A DNA stretch of 26,039 nucleotides, from positions 1 through 26,039 of the forward strand of contig NZ_JBBIRC010000019.1 in the NCBI RefSeq assembly GCF_037442045.1, read 5' to 3'. Position numbers and translations under genes: made by a program. The notes beneath the pieces are model-generated. The model made no database searches. It saw nothing but the letters and a program-made list of their open reading frames with translations, and was not told the DNA's origin. Positions within the stretch are counted from its first letter, which is position 1; each line of letters begins with the position of its first letter. Positions 7,846 to 16,125 of this stretch are shown one piece after another. Origin of the DNA: Ferroplasma sp037442045 (GTDB lineage Archaea; Thermoplasmatota; Thermoplasmata; Thermoplasmatales; Thermoplasmataceae).

Positions 7846-8967
7846 ATGTTATCTTGTATATCAGATGTAATGGTGAAATTAACTTTTGTCATACCTTCAA
7901 GCCTCGATTACCATGGCGGAATTGAAAAGACAGTATCACGCTATTTTTTTTACAATGATCCGGATTTTACAAAAACGGTAATTCAGGGCAAGCATGGTTT
8001 TGAGGGAAAAAACATCTATGAAATTAAATCTCTGTATTCCCGATTAATTATACGAACTTCTGGAAAAATTAATTTTATTATTCGCTTGATGGCACCCGCA
8101 ATTTTACAACTTGATAGGATTATAAATATAAATACAATTAAAAAAATAGAAAAAGACTCTCAAATTATTTATTTAACAAATAATGACTACTATTATTTAT
8201 TTAAATACAATGGATTCTTAATCTGGAGCGAACATGGAAATTTGCCATCAAACTATACAGGCGTTAAATTGCTAAATAGTGTTATATCGGCTTTAATTCG
8301 AAATAATTTGCTTTTTCGCAAAATCAAGGCGGTACATTTAATAAATTGCTATAATATGAACGTAGTTCCATTCAAAAAAAAATTCTGTGTACCAAATGGT
8401 GTCGATTCAGCCTTATTTTATCCAGCGGAGAAAAAGCATGAAACAATAAGACTGCTTTTTGTTGGCAGGCTGGAGAAATCTAAAGGAATAGATAAAATAT
8501 TCAATGTTTTCAAGAACCATGTATTGGATATGGAACTTACTGTGATAGGATCAGGCACACTTGAATACCTTTTTGCCTCACCATTAAAAAATATAAATTA
8601 TATAAAAAATCCCGATGATAAAAAATTGGCAGAAATCTATAGAAATTCCGATGTCTTTATTTTTCCATCAACGCTTGAGAATTTTGGCAATGTTGTACTG
8701 GAAGCATTGTCATCCGGATTATACACTATTGTATCAAACACAACGAAGCCCAGATTTGATGAACCAGAAAAGATGAATTTTCTCGAATATATAAACAGTA
8801 CAGAAGATGGAATACTTAACGCATTAAATAATATAAAGAGTAAGCTGGAATACACCGGAAAATATGAAAACAGAAAGGCAATGCATAATTTTATATCGCA
8901 AAATTATAGTTGGAATGTTGTTTTAAAACAATTTTATGAAAAGGTTAAGGAAGCATATTTGAGTTGA
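7846..8967 (+). CDS. GT4-family glycosyltransferase
   Basis: A 373-residue GT-B fold enzyme. The N-terminal domain begins FVIPSSLDYHGGIEKTVSRY, the glycine-rich acceptor-side loop of GT4 enzymes. The C-terminal domain holds LLFVGRLEKSKGIDK, with the donor-phosphate R and K, and the EX7E motif ENFGNVVLE in PSTLENFGNVVLEALSSG. It probably transfers a sugar from a nucleotide-sugar in surface glycan, glycolipid or N-glycan assembly; donor and acceptor are unknown. An AT-rich box centred near 7820 is about 26 nt before the ATG at 7846 and favours this start. An in-frame ATG at 7870 gives the more usual MVKLTFVIP beginning. No other glycan genes are adjacent. Confidence 0.85.
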   Translation: MLSCISDVMVKLTFVIPSSLDYHGGIEKTVSRYFFYNDPDFTKTVIQGKHGFEGKNIYEIKSLYSRLIIRTSGKINFIIRLMAPAILQLDRIININTIKKIEKDSQIIYLTNNDYYYLFKYNGFLIWSEHGNLPSNYTGVKLLNSVISALIRNNLLFRKIKAVHLINCYNMNVVPFKKKFCVPNGVDSALFYPAEKKHETIRLLFVGRLEKSKGIDKIFNVFKNHVLDMELTVIGSGTLEYLFASPLKNINYIKNPDDKKLAEIYRNSDVFIFPSTLENFGNVVLEALSSGLYTIVSNTTKPRFDEPEKMNFLEYINSTEDGILNALNNIKSKLEYTGKYENRKAMHNFISQNYSWNVVLKQFYEKVKEAYLS

Positions 8968-9010
8968 CACAGAGGCATTCTCTTATCTCAATATTTAATG
9001 TGAAAAACAA

Positions 9011-9018
9011 TTTTATAG
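9011..9018 (+). promoter_or_regulatory. TATA-like box for UPF0173 hydrolase gene
   Basis: TTTTATAG is centred 24-25 nt upstream of the ATG at 9039. The spacing supports 9039, not an upstream TTG, as the start of a leaderless gene. Confidence 0.5.
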
Positions 9019-9038
9019 AAAATAGCAATAGTAACACT

Positions 9039-9713
9039 ATGAAAACAACTATAACGTGGCATGGGCATGCCGGATTTTCATTGAAGAATGATATTGATAT
9101 AATTGTAGATCCGTTTATAAACGGAAATCCACTTGCGAAGGAAGACCTCGAAGATTTGAAGCCGGACCTGATCCTTATAACACATGGCCATTTTGACCAT
9201 GCAGGAGATGCGGCTAAATTAGGAAAAATGACCGGCTCTCCTGTAGTATGCTCCTTTGAGCTATCTGAGATTTTAAAAAATGAAGGTACGGAAACTATAG
9301 ATATAAATCCTGGTGGAACAATTGAATATAATGGAGTTAAGATAACCGCTGTTCCTGCAATACATTCATCCAGCTACAAAGGATTGTATGCAGGAGCAAC
9401 AATGGGTTTTGTTATTGACAATAAAGATCTTAAAGTATACCATGCAGGAGATACAACATTTTTTAAGGATATGGAGCTTATAGGCAGCGCATACCATCCA
9501 GATCTGGCCATGCTTCCAATTGGCGGGCATTATACTATGGATGTTGACGGTGCTATTGAGGCCCTTAAAATGCTTAAAGTGAAAAATGCCATACCAATGC
9601 ATTATAACACATTTCCTCCAATCAAGGCTGATCCAGAGGAATTTAAAAAGAAAGCGGAAATGCATAACATAAATGTAATAGTGCCAAAAATAGGTAAATC
9701 ATTTATTTTATAA
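9039..9713 (+). CDS. UPF0173 metal-dependent hydrolase (metallo-beta-lactamase fold)
   Basis: A 224-residue protein of the UPF0173 group (YtkL-like, UlaG-like metallo-beta-lactamase superfamily). The N-terminus ITWHGHAGFSL, the metal site T-H49-G-H51-F-D53-H54, the later H-S-S-Y segment, the bridging aspartate in YHAGDT and the terminal HYNTFP histidine are all present, so the binuclear metal site looks intact. The substrate is unknown. The frame is open further upstream to a TTG at 8964, but the ATG at 9039 gives the normal family length and has a TATA-like box at the right distance. It ends in a T-run at 9732-9738. Confidence 0.9.
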   Translation: MKTTITWHGHAGFSLKNDIDIIVDPFINGNPLAKEDLEDLKPDLILITHGHFDHAGDAAKLGKMTGSPVVCSFELSEILKNEGTETIDINPGGTIEYNGVKITAVPAIHSSSYKGLYAGATMGFVIDNKDLKVYHAGDTTFFKDMELIGSAYHPDLAMLPIGGHYTMDVDGAIEALKMLKVKNAIPMHYNTFPPIKADPEEFKKKAEMHNINVIVPKIGKSFIL

Positions 9714-9731
9714 AGAATTAATAAATTACAA

Positions 9732-9762
9732 TTTTTTTCTTAAATATCGCAAAAACGTTTTT
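9732..9762. terminator. T-run and perfect palindrome between convergent genes
   Basis: Seven T residues at 9732-9738 follow the UPF0173 gene. At 9751-9762 there is a perfect 12-bp palindrome, AAAAACGTTTTT. It presents a T5 run on both strands, between the + strand hydrolase and the convergent - strand secretion operon. This layout suits bidirectional termination. Confidence 0.45.
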
Positions 9763-9786
9763 ATGATTCTGTAAGTATAGTGTAAA

Positions 9787-11856
9787 TCAATATTTCCCGG
9801 TATTATTCTCCATTTCCTGAATTTTTAATTTCCTGATTAATGTACCAGTAGCATAAAAGCATTCAGAATAATTTGCAGAACTCCCACCAGAAAGCCCGGA
9901 TGGATCGATTTCATACCCCAGAAATAGTTTATCTTTAATTTTCCCGTGCTGCCTGAATACAAAATAATTTATAGAATTCATCAAAATCGATTCTGAATAA
10001 CCGTTTAAATGATAATCGTCAATATTCTGAGTTATTGTTAAAAGAGAAGTTCGAAAATGCCGGGAATTCCTTGCAAGCATATCCATCAATTCCGCATCCT
10101 GTAAATTTTTTAAAAATAAATGGCTTTCATCTACAACAACAATTTTTTCGCCTTTTTCCTCTTCAATAATCGAGATTATCTGGCCAAGTATCAATCGGAA
10201 ATAAGCATCTTTTGTAGATGCATTTCTGTGGTCAAATCTAAATGTGGTGAAATTATTATCAGGCGATATGGCTTTGTTAAAAGGTATGTCATATGTATTG
10301 ATTGAAATCTGGTTTTCCTGTGAATAAATTTTATTAATTTCCGAAATTATAGAACTAAATTTAACAGTTTCCAGTTGAATTTTTAATTTCAGTATAATAT
10401 TAAAAATTTCATTTGGCTGAATCCCTGATATTTCCCCAAGCGACTCTGCAATAATTCTGGATATTTCCATAGTATTTATTGAAAAATCTGCATACTCTCC
10501 TCTTGAAAGGTCTATAACAGTTCCAGAATTGTATTCCTGCAATGGATCTATTACGTATATCTTTTTATCCTTCATTAACCTCAAAAATTGCTTTGTAAAA
10601 TATGACTTGCCGGAACCCGTTTCGCCAGTTATAGCTACGTTATATGAATTCATATTAAAAAGATTTAAGTAAAAAGGTTTTCTGGTAATTGAATTGATAG
10701 CCAGTGGTTTATTATTATTTGCAGGAACAGGCGTAAAAGAACATGGGAACAGTTCGGAAATAGATTGAGAATCCATTATATATTTCTTTCCCTGCTTACC
10801 CAATTTCAATATATTAAATGAATCTAAATTATAAAAATGAAAATTGTGCAGTTTAAAACCAATTGTATTCATTTCTTTTTTGAATAATTCTGTGCCTGAT
10901 CGCAATGTTGCCGGATGTTCCGATATTATTTTAAAACGAATGTTCACATTGTAAATCTTTTCCTGTTTTTGAAGATATTCCAGTGATGAAATTTGCTTTT
11001 TTATTAAAGATGCAAAATGGCCTGATCTGTTATACACAAGCTCAGCTTTTCTTGATGAAATGATCCTTTTTATTAAAATTTCACTGTTCTTTATTTCCTT
11101 TATGTCTATATTTATTTCAACGATAATCCCGGACCTTTCTATAGCGGTCTGGTAAAAAAAATCCTGGGAATAGTCCATATCAATAAGGTCCAGATAGGAA
11201 CAGAACATTTTATCTTCCTGAAAATACCTTGAATGTGTTTTTATATTGCCGGAAAGTAATGAATTAATGATGTTCTCGTCTTTCACTGGCGTGGCATGCA
11301 GATCTGGCATAGAAAGTATTAAAGATATATCATTATTTATTTTATCTATTGAGTCTTCAGGATTTTTTCCATATTCTTTAATAATTAGGTAGGTTTTATA
11401 ATAAATATTTCCATTATAAATTTCGTGTTTTGTTATTATATTTGTATTGCACGCAAGGCCGTTAACCATATTATTTAGAATCCTGATTTTATTGCATTTA
11501 TTCGAATCAGTATAAAGCTCTGAATTTTCTATTTCTACTGCCGTGAATAAAGTTTTGCCAATTATGCCGTAAATTAATTCCTTTTTAATTAACTGAACTA
11601 TTCCTTTGCTCTTACTATGAAAATAGATTTTCCTTAAATATTTTATATTTGAAAAGTCAAAGCGTATGAAGACCATAAAAATAAAATAGGCAATAATTAC
11701 AATTATTGCTGCGAACAACGAAATCGAATATATAACAGCGGTTATTGAAATTCCTGCAAGAATGATTATAAATTTTTCGACAGGCATGTTGTATATATAT
11801 GATTTAAAATTGTAAACATTTGAAGGAATTTTAATGTACATCACCATTGTCATCAA
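9787..11856 (-). CDS. VirB4/CedB-like secretion or DNA-import ATPase with N-terminal VirB3-like membrane hairpin
   Basis: A 689-residue membrane-anchored ATPase. Residues about 28-66 are two closely spaced hydrophobic helices, like VirB3, which is often fused to VirB4. Residues 70-400 are a divergent middle region. The C-terminal RecA-type motor has Walker A GETGSGKSY at about 410-418, VIDPLQEY after the second strand, Walker B KIVVVDESHLF with D576 and E577, and the sensor strand LLTITQN near 605. The placement fits VirB4/TraC/CedB better than soluble HerA, which lacks membrane helices. The gene is last in an operon with a VirB6-like and a pilin-like gene. Starts at residues 1, 2, 4 or 6 are all possible; the overlap with the upstream gene is up to 26 nt. 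No separate VirD4-like coupling protein is visible. Confidence 0.82.
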   Translation of the reverse strand: MMTMVMYIKIPSNVYNFKSYIYNMPVEKFIIILAGISITAVIYSISLFAAIIVIIAYFIFMVFIRFDFSNIKYLRKIYFHSKSKGIVQLIKKELIYGIIGKTLFTAVEIENSELYTDSNKCNKIRILNNMVNGLACNTNIITKHEIYNGNIYYKTYLIIKEYGKNPEDSIDKINNDISLILSMPDLHATPVKDENIINSLLSGNIKTHSRYFQEDKMFCSYLDLIDMDYSQDFFYQTAIERSGIIVEINIDIKEIKNSEILIKRIISSRKAELVYNRSGHFASLIKKQISSLEYLQKQEKIYNVNIRFKIISEHPATLRSGTELFKKEMNTIGFKLHNFHFYNLDSFNILKLGKQGKKYIMDSQSISELFPCSFTPVPANNNKPLAINSITRKPFYLNLFNMNSYNVAITGETGSGKSYFTKQFLRLMKDKKIYVIDPLQEYNSGTVIDLSRGEYADFSINTMEISRIIAESLGEISGIQPNEIFNIILKLKIQLETVKFSSIISEINKIYSQENQISINTYDIPFNKAISPDNNFTTFRFDHRNASTKDAYFRLILGQIISIIEEEKGEKIVVVDESHLFLKNLQDAELMDMLARNSRHFRTSLLTITQNIDDYHLNGYSESILMNSINYFVFRQHGKIKDKLFLGYEIDPSGLSGGSSANYSECFYATGTLIRKLKIQEMENNTGKY

Positions 11857-12754
11857 TGATCCCAGGTATCAAATTCGCAGAGGTATCAGCGTCCATTATT
11901 CCACCCAGGCCACCATTGAGAACTGAACCGGGATTTAGTTCTCCAATGCCCGATGATATTTCAGACATAGCAGTATCTGTATTAATAAAATTCATGCTTC
12001 CCTGGAAATATCTATATATTTCCGTCACAAAAAATAATGGTGCAGTTGCGGCAACGTAAATTATTCCAATTTCCAGAAATGGATTATTGAAAATTCCTGT
12101 TAAGTAAAGTATGATAATGGTAAAAAATGGAAAAAATGCCACTTCGAAGAAAATTCTGTATAGTTTTAATACATGTTTCTCGCTACCAGGTATCATAAGC
12201 ATTATTGAGGCAACTGGCATGAAAAGGATAAAAAACAGAACAAGTGCCTGCCTTATTATAAGTATGCCAAATAGCAATGCAATCGCCATAACAAACGTGC
12301 CTGTAAATAAAAACGATATAATGCTGTTTTGGGTTGATAATCCAGTAAATTCCAGATTAGACCATGTGTGCCTTAATGTGAATATGCTGTTGAAAAAAAC
12401 AAGTGAAATGCTCAAGAAAAAAATAGAAATTCTGTATGATGATTCGAATAAAACAATAGCCCCAAAAATTTTGATTAATAATTTAGACGGAGGATATGGC
12501 ATGATAAATGAATTATAGAGAAGCATAATAAGAGCAGATGCAGTAATAGCCAGGAGTATAATGTCAGAATATATATTGTTAAACAAATAATTATAAAAAC
12601 TGATAAATGATGAATTCCCATGTATAAATTGCATATATGAATATTTGGGGTTTAAACCATAATTAATCATTAAATGCCAGAGTATAATTATGGATGGCCT
12701 TGCCAGATCAATTATTTCTTTGATTATTTCTGATAAGATCTCGGAATAATTCAT
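11831..12754 (-). CDS. VirB6/TrbL/CedA-like polytopic membrane protein
   Basis: A 307-residue protein with about five to six membrane segments between residues 55 and 245 and a hydrophilic glycine-rich C-terminal tail of about 60 residues. The pattern RQALVLFFILFMPVASIM followed by LMIPGSEKHVLKLYR and then FFEVAFFPF matches the characteristic R...P....PG(T/S)E....W/Y region of TrbL/VirB6 channel components. This identification rests on pattern and context, not detailed homology. The ATG overlaps the pilin-like gene stop by 4 nt and the stop overlaps the ATPase gene, so the three genes form one translationally coupled unit. The likely role is the inner-membrane channel of a type IV-secretion-like machine. 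Confidence 0.7.
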   Translation of the reverse strand: MNYSEILSEIIKEIIDLARPSIIILWHLMINYGLNPKYSYMQFIHGNSSFISFYNYLFNNIYSDIILLAITASALIMLLYNSFIMPYPPSKLLIKIFGAIVLFESSYRISIFFLSISLVFFNSIFTLRHTWSNLEFTGLSTQNSIISFLFTGTFVMAIALLFGILIIRQALVLFFILFMPVASIMLMIPGSEKHVLKLYRIFFEVAFFPFFTIIILYLTGIFNNPFLEIGIIYVAATAPLFFVTEIYRYFQGSMNFINTDTAMSEISSGIGELNPGSVLNGGLGGIMDADTSANLIPGIIDDNGDVH

Positions 12755-13008
12755 ATTTTCCCTGTAACAACATAGTTGAAAACTCCAAATAATGCACCGC
12801 TAATTGCCATAATGAAAATAACAGTACCTATCGATGCATTTTTTAATCTTTCCCTTGCCATTATTTTCTTATTTTCATCTGTGCTGAAAAAGTTCAGGGC
12901 TATTGGAATCCAGAGCAGCGCGATTAAAATTGCTGAGGCAGAAATCACTATAGCATCAACTCTGCCTAACATGGCGTTTATTGATGCAATAGCATAGTCA
13001 ATTAACAT
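12751..13008 (-). CDS. Two-helix VirB2/CedA1-like pilin candidate
   Basis: An 85-residue protein with a short amphipathic N-terminus, hydrophobic helix 1 at about residues 18-41, a highly charged loop (STDENKKIMARERLKN), and hydrophobic helix 2 at about residues 58-82. This helix-charged loop-helix plan is that of conjugative pilins (VirB2/TraA) and of the archaeal CedA1/TedC pilins. No class III signal peptide is visible. It is the first gene of the operon and overlaps the VirB6-like gene by 4 nt. Sequence identity to known pilins cannot be judged here; a CedA2-like small membrane subunit is the main alternative. Confidence 0.6.
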   Translation of the reverse strand: MLIDYAIASINAMLGRVDAIVISASAILIALLWIPIALNFFSTDENKKIMARERLKNASIGTVIFIMAISGALFGVFNYVVTGKI

Positions 13009-13026
13009 CTTTCATTATAGCAAGAA

Positions 13027-13034
13027 AATATAAA
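13027..13034 (-). promoter_or_regulatory. TATA-like box of the pilin/VirB6/VirB4 operon
   Basis: On the minus strand TTTATATT lies centred about 23 nt upstream of the pilin ATG, in the 48-nt gap after the DUF72 gene. The operon therefore has its own promoter and a leaderless first gene. Confidence 0.5.
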
Positions 13035-13056
13035 ATATTAACGCCTTCAAAATAAA

Positions 13057-13839
13057 TTAAAATAACTTTTTTTGGCGATCCATTACCATTGAAGGTGGCA
13101 TTGATAATCCAAGCTGCTGCCTGATAAATTTTATCGTATCCGGTGATAATCCTTCATAATGGTTATTGGCATATATGAAGACATTTCCAGTTACCTGGTT
13201 ATTTTTAATCCTGTTAACATAATCTATTATCTCCTTGCGCCTGTTGAGCCTTATTTCCCCCAGATCTTTTTTTGACAATGATTTGTTTCCCAGAAATCTA
13301 ATGTAAAGATTTTCTGTTGTCTTAATTTCCGGGGTTTTTATATAATCAAGAACAGGCCATGCCATTGTTATTTTAAATTTTTTAAGGATTTGATAAACCT
13401 CATTCCTGAACCATGATGAATGCCTGAATTCCATGGCATAACTTATGGTGGATGGCAACAGTTCAATAAAGTTTTCAAGTACTGCAATATTGTATGTAAA
13501 ATCCGGGGGAAGCTGTATGAGAATAAAGCCAAGTTTTTTATCAAGGATTGAGATATTTTTAATAAAGTAATTTAAATCCTCTTTGCAGTTTACAAGCCGG
13601 TCTTCATGTGTAATTTTCATTGGCATTTTAGGGCTAAATAAAAAGTTTTCAGGCACTGAATCGTACCATTTTTTAACTGTTTCCTTTCCCTGAGGTGCAT
13701 AAAATGTGGAATCAATTTCAACAGTATCGAATATTCTGGAATAATCTTTTAAATAAAAAGAATGGTCTTCGGAATAATTATAGATTTTTCCCTTCCAGAA
13801 ATCATAACTCCACCCAGAACACCCGGTACGATATATCAT
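13057..13839 (-). CDS. DUF72 (YecE-family) protein
   Basis: A 260-residue TIM-barrel-like protein of the DUF72 family. The N-terminal block RTGCSGWSYDFWKGKIY, then FDTVEIDSTFYAPQ, FLFSPKMPMKITHE, the IQLPP strand and YAMEFRHSSWF are the conserved family motifs in order. The C-terminal YANNHYEG is also typical. Its biochemical function is unknown; several conserved acidic and histidine residues suggest a metal or nucleic-acid-related enzyme. It lies upstream of the secretion-like operon on the same strand but ends before that operon's own promoter, so a functional link is not implied. Confidence 0.92.
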   Translation of the reverse strand: MIYRTGCSGWSYDFWKGKIYNYSEDHSFYLKDYSRIFDTVEIDSTFYAPQGKETVKKWYDSVPENFLFSPKMPMKITHEDRLVNCKEDLNYFIKNISILDKKLGFILIQLPPDFTYNIAVLENFIELLPSTISYAMEFRHSSWFRNEVYQILKKFKITMAWPVLDYIKTPEIKTTENLYIRFLGNKSLSKKDLGEIRLNRRKEIIDYVNRIKNNQVTGNVFIYANNHYEGLSPDTIKFIRQQLGLSMPPSMVMDRQKKLF

Positions 13840-14014
13840 ATTATAGTAATCTCATTATCAGTAATAATTATTGTTTTCAAATCGGATAAAATACACAAAA
13901 ACTGGCAGTTATAAATGATTTTTTATATATATTATACTAATTGACGGGCACGTTAAATATTATCAGTTCTCATAAATTTTTATTATGGATAATTTAAAGT
14001 AAATTAATGTAAAA

Positions 14015-14022
14015 TTATATAT
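14015..14022 (+). promoter_or_regulatory. TATA-like box of the glutamate synthase operon
   Basis: TTATATAT is centred 31 nt before the ATG at 14050, which predicts a transcript start a few bases before the ATG. It is directly followed by a perfect interrupted palindrome. Confidence 0.5.
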
Positions 14023-14023
14023 A

Positions 14024-14040
14024 GATAGACATAATCTATC
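14024..14040. promoter_or_regulatory. Palindromic operator candidate for glutamate synthase
   Basis: Perfect inverted repeat GATAGA-CATAA-TCTATC, 17 nt, lying between the TATA-like box and the start codon. A dimeric helix-turn-helix protein bound here would cover the transcription start and repress the operon. The regulator is unknown. Confidence 0.45.
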
Positions 14041-14049
14041 ATATTACCA

Positions 14050-16125
14050 ATGAACAGTATAATAAACGATTTTATGAATGTGCCATTACAAAAAGGAGCT
14101 GATTTTTGGGGACTTGATAAAATTAAGCATATAAGGCAACTTGCTATTACAGGCAAGCCATACGAAATATTTATTGAAAATGATAATAGTTTGAGAATAC
14201 TTGATAATATAAATTTTACTGCCAGTAACACAATAGTTTCTAATCCATCAGCACAAACAGAATCTAATTTGGCAGGCTTTAAAATGTCAGTTCCCTTATA
14301 TTTGGGAGATATGTCATACGGTGCACTGAGTGGAAATCCAAATCTTGCTATAGCCAGATCAGCAGAATTAACAAAAACAATGGCAGGTACAGGTGAAGGA
14401 GGCTTATTTAATGGCATATCCAGTTATAAAAGGATATTTGTCCAATGGGCATCTGCGCGCTTTGGAGTTACTGCAAAAAGCTTAAATTCCGGTGCAGCAA
14501 TTGTAATAAAAATTGGGCAGGGTGCGAAACCTGGCATAGGAGGGCATTTGCCTGCTAGCAAGGTTACAGAGAATATTTCAATTGCAAGGCAGATACCTGA
14601 AAACGTAGATGCAATTTCACCGGCACCGCACCATGACATTTATTCCATAGAAGACCTATCACAGAGAATAGAATCATTAAAATTACTGACAAAAAAGCAG
14701 GTATTTGTAAAAGTAGCAGCAACAAATTATATACCTTACATAGTAACCGGAATTGCCAGATCAGGTGCAGATGGTGTCATTATTGATGGGCACGGTGCTG
14801 GAACAGGAGCAACACCAATGGTTATAAGGGATAATCTTGGAATACCTGTGGAAATGGCCGTGGCATCATCTCACGATATACTCTTAAAGGAAAATTTAAG
14901 AAAAAATTTCAAAATTATAGCGGCAGGAAGAATTTCGAATTCCACCGATGCTGCAAAGTTATATGCCCTTGGTGCAGATTTTGTAAGCACAGGTACAGGC
15001 CTTTTAATTGCCATGGGATGCATAATGGTAAGGAAATGCAATCTTGGCTATTGCCCAACTGCACTGACAAATAAGGCAGATAGCCTGAAAACTTTTGATA
15101 TTGATTTTGGCGTTAACAGCATAATTAATTATATTAATGGGACAAGGCTTGAAATTGCTAATATACTTGATAATTTGAATTTAAAATCAATAAGCGATTT
15201 AATTGGGAATAAGAATCTTTTAACAGGCAAAAATTTATCAAAAAATACATTGAAAGTTTTGAATATTAAACATGAAAATATTAAAAATACATCTTATGAT
15301 CAGGGGAATTTCGAATATGATAAAAAATACTTGAACGAAATGCTGAATAAGGGAGATCCAGAAATAACAAGCATGGGAAGCAATGCTCCTCCTGAGGTCA
15401 TAAGGCCATCCAGAATAATAGATTGGTTAAGGCTGGACGGTGCACAGGTAACAAGGCCATCAATAGATCCTTATAGAGAAAATATAGATTTGAGATTTTA
15501 TTTATGCAATGGTAAAATTAAAGTATCAATGCCAGTTATTTTTGATATAACAGGAGCTGATGATTCTATAAAAGATGCAATTTTATGGGCTTCTTTGTTT
15601 GCAGGTACGATGGTTATAGATAATACAGTAAATGATAATTACCGTGATATTACTATAATGAAGAAGGGCAATTTATATAAATATAAAGGCTTCAAATATA
15701 TAGAATTAGATAGAGATATCAATGTTTCTGGTTATGTAATAAAACAGGAAGATGCTGAAATAGAACTGGCAAAATTAAATAATAAGCTTAAAGAAAATGG
15801 TATAAGGGAAAAATACGATATATTATCGTATATAACAGAGTTCAGAAACAGCGGTGACATAGCAAAATATATAGCACTTGGTTCTGATGCAGTAATTCTT
15901 GAATCAAAGATCTTTGAATATGGTTTGAGCACTCGCACCAATATGCATGAAAAGGCTTTGAATTTATTAACTGCGATAAAAAAAGAACTTGCTCTTCTAT
16001 GTGGTGCTATGGGCATATCCAGTATGCAGCATTCACTTTCTGGTAATACTGAATTACTAAGATCTATTAACCTTGATAATAGAATTTCAGAGATAATAGA
16101 AGTAACGGAGGCTGGTTCCCCATGA
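14050..16125 (+). CDS. gltB: Glutamate synthase FMN/3Fe-4S subunit with a decayed second barrel
   Basis: A 691-residue protein. Residues 1 to about 400 form the synthase barrel that turns 2-oxoglutarate and channelled ammonia into glutamate on FMN: MSVPLYLGDMSYGALSG (79-95), TGEGG, GQGAKPGIGGHLP, ISPAPHHDIYSIEDL, DGHGAGTGATP and ALGADFVSTG. The [3Fe-4S] motif C324-x5-C330-x4-C335 is intact. Residues about 430-691 look like a shortened second copy: VTRPSIDPYRE, KVSMPVIFDITGADDS (491-506), DIAKYIALGSDAV (603-615) and a matching C-terminal helix pair, without cysteines or glycine-rich FMN loops. The stop overlaps the next gene (ATGA). No NADPH-dependent small subunit is nearby, so the electron donor may be ferredoxin. 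Confidence 0.9.
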   Translation: MNSIINDFMNVPLQKGADFWGLDKIKHIRQLAITGKPYEIFIENDNSLRILDNINFTASNTIVSNPSAQTESNLAGFKMSVPLYLGDMSYGALSGNPNLAIARSAELTKTMAGTGEGGLFNGISSYKRIFVQWASARFGVTAKSLNSGAAIVIKIGQGAKPGIGGHLPASKVTENISIARQIPENVDAISPAPHHDIYSIEDLSQRIESLKLLTKKQVFVKVAATNYIPYIVTGIARSGADGVIIDGHGAGTGATPMVIRDNLGIPVEMAVASSHDILLKENLRKNFKIIAAGRISNSTDAAKLYALGADFVSTGTGLLIAMGCIMVRKCNLGYCPTALTNKADSLKTFDIDFGVNSIINYINGTRLEIANILDNLNLKSISDLIGNKNLLTGKNLSKNTLKVLNIKHENIKNTSYDQGNFEYDKKYLNEMLNKGDPEITSMGSNAPPEVIRPSRIIDWLRLDGAQVTRPSIDPYRENIDLRFYLCNGKIKVSMPVIFDITGADDSIKDAILWASLFAGTMVIDNTVNDNYRDITIMKKGNLYKYKGFKYIELDRDINVSGYVIKQEDAEIELAKLNNKLKENGIREKYDILSYITEFRNSGDIAKYIALGSDAVILESKIFEYGLSTRTNMHEKALNLLTAIKKELALLCGAMGISSMQHSLSGNTELLRSINLDNRISEIIEVTEAGSP

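Noticed and set aside
8964..9038. TTG-initiated N-terminal extension of the UPF0173 hydrolase overlapping the glycosyltransferase gene
   Set aside because: The family normally starts near the ATG at 9039, which also has a TATA-like box at the correct distance.
9787..13008. Interpretation of the VirB-like cassette as an integrated conjugative plasmid or virus
   Set aside because: No relaxase, coupling protein, integrase, replication gene, tRNA attachment site or flanking repeat is visible in the window.
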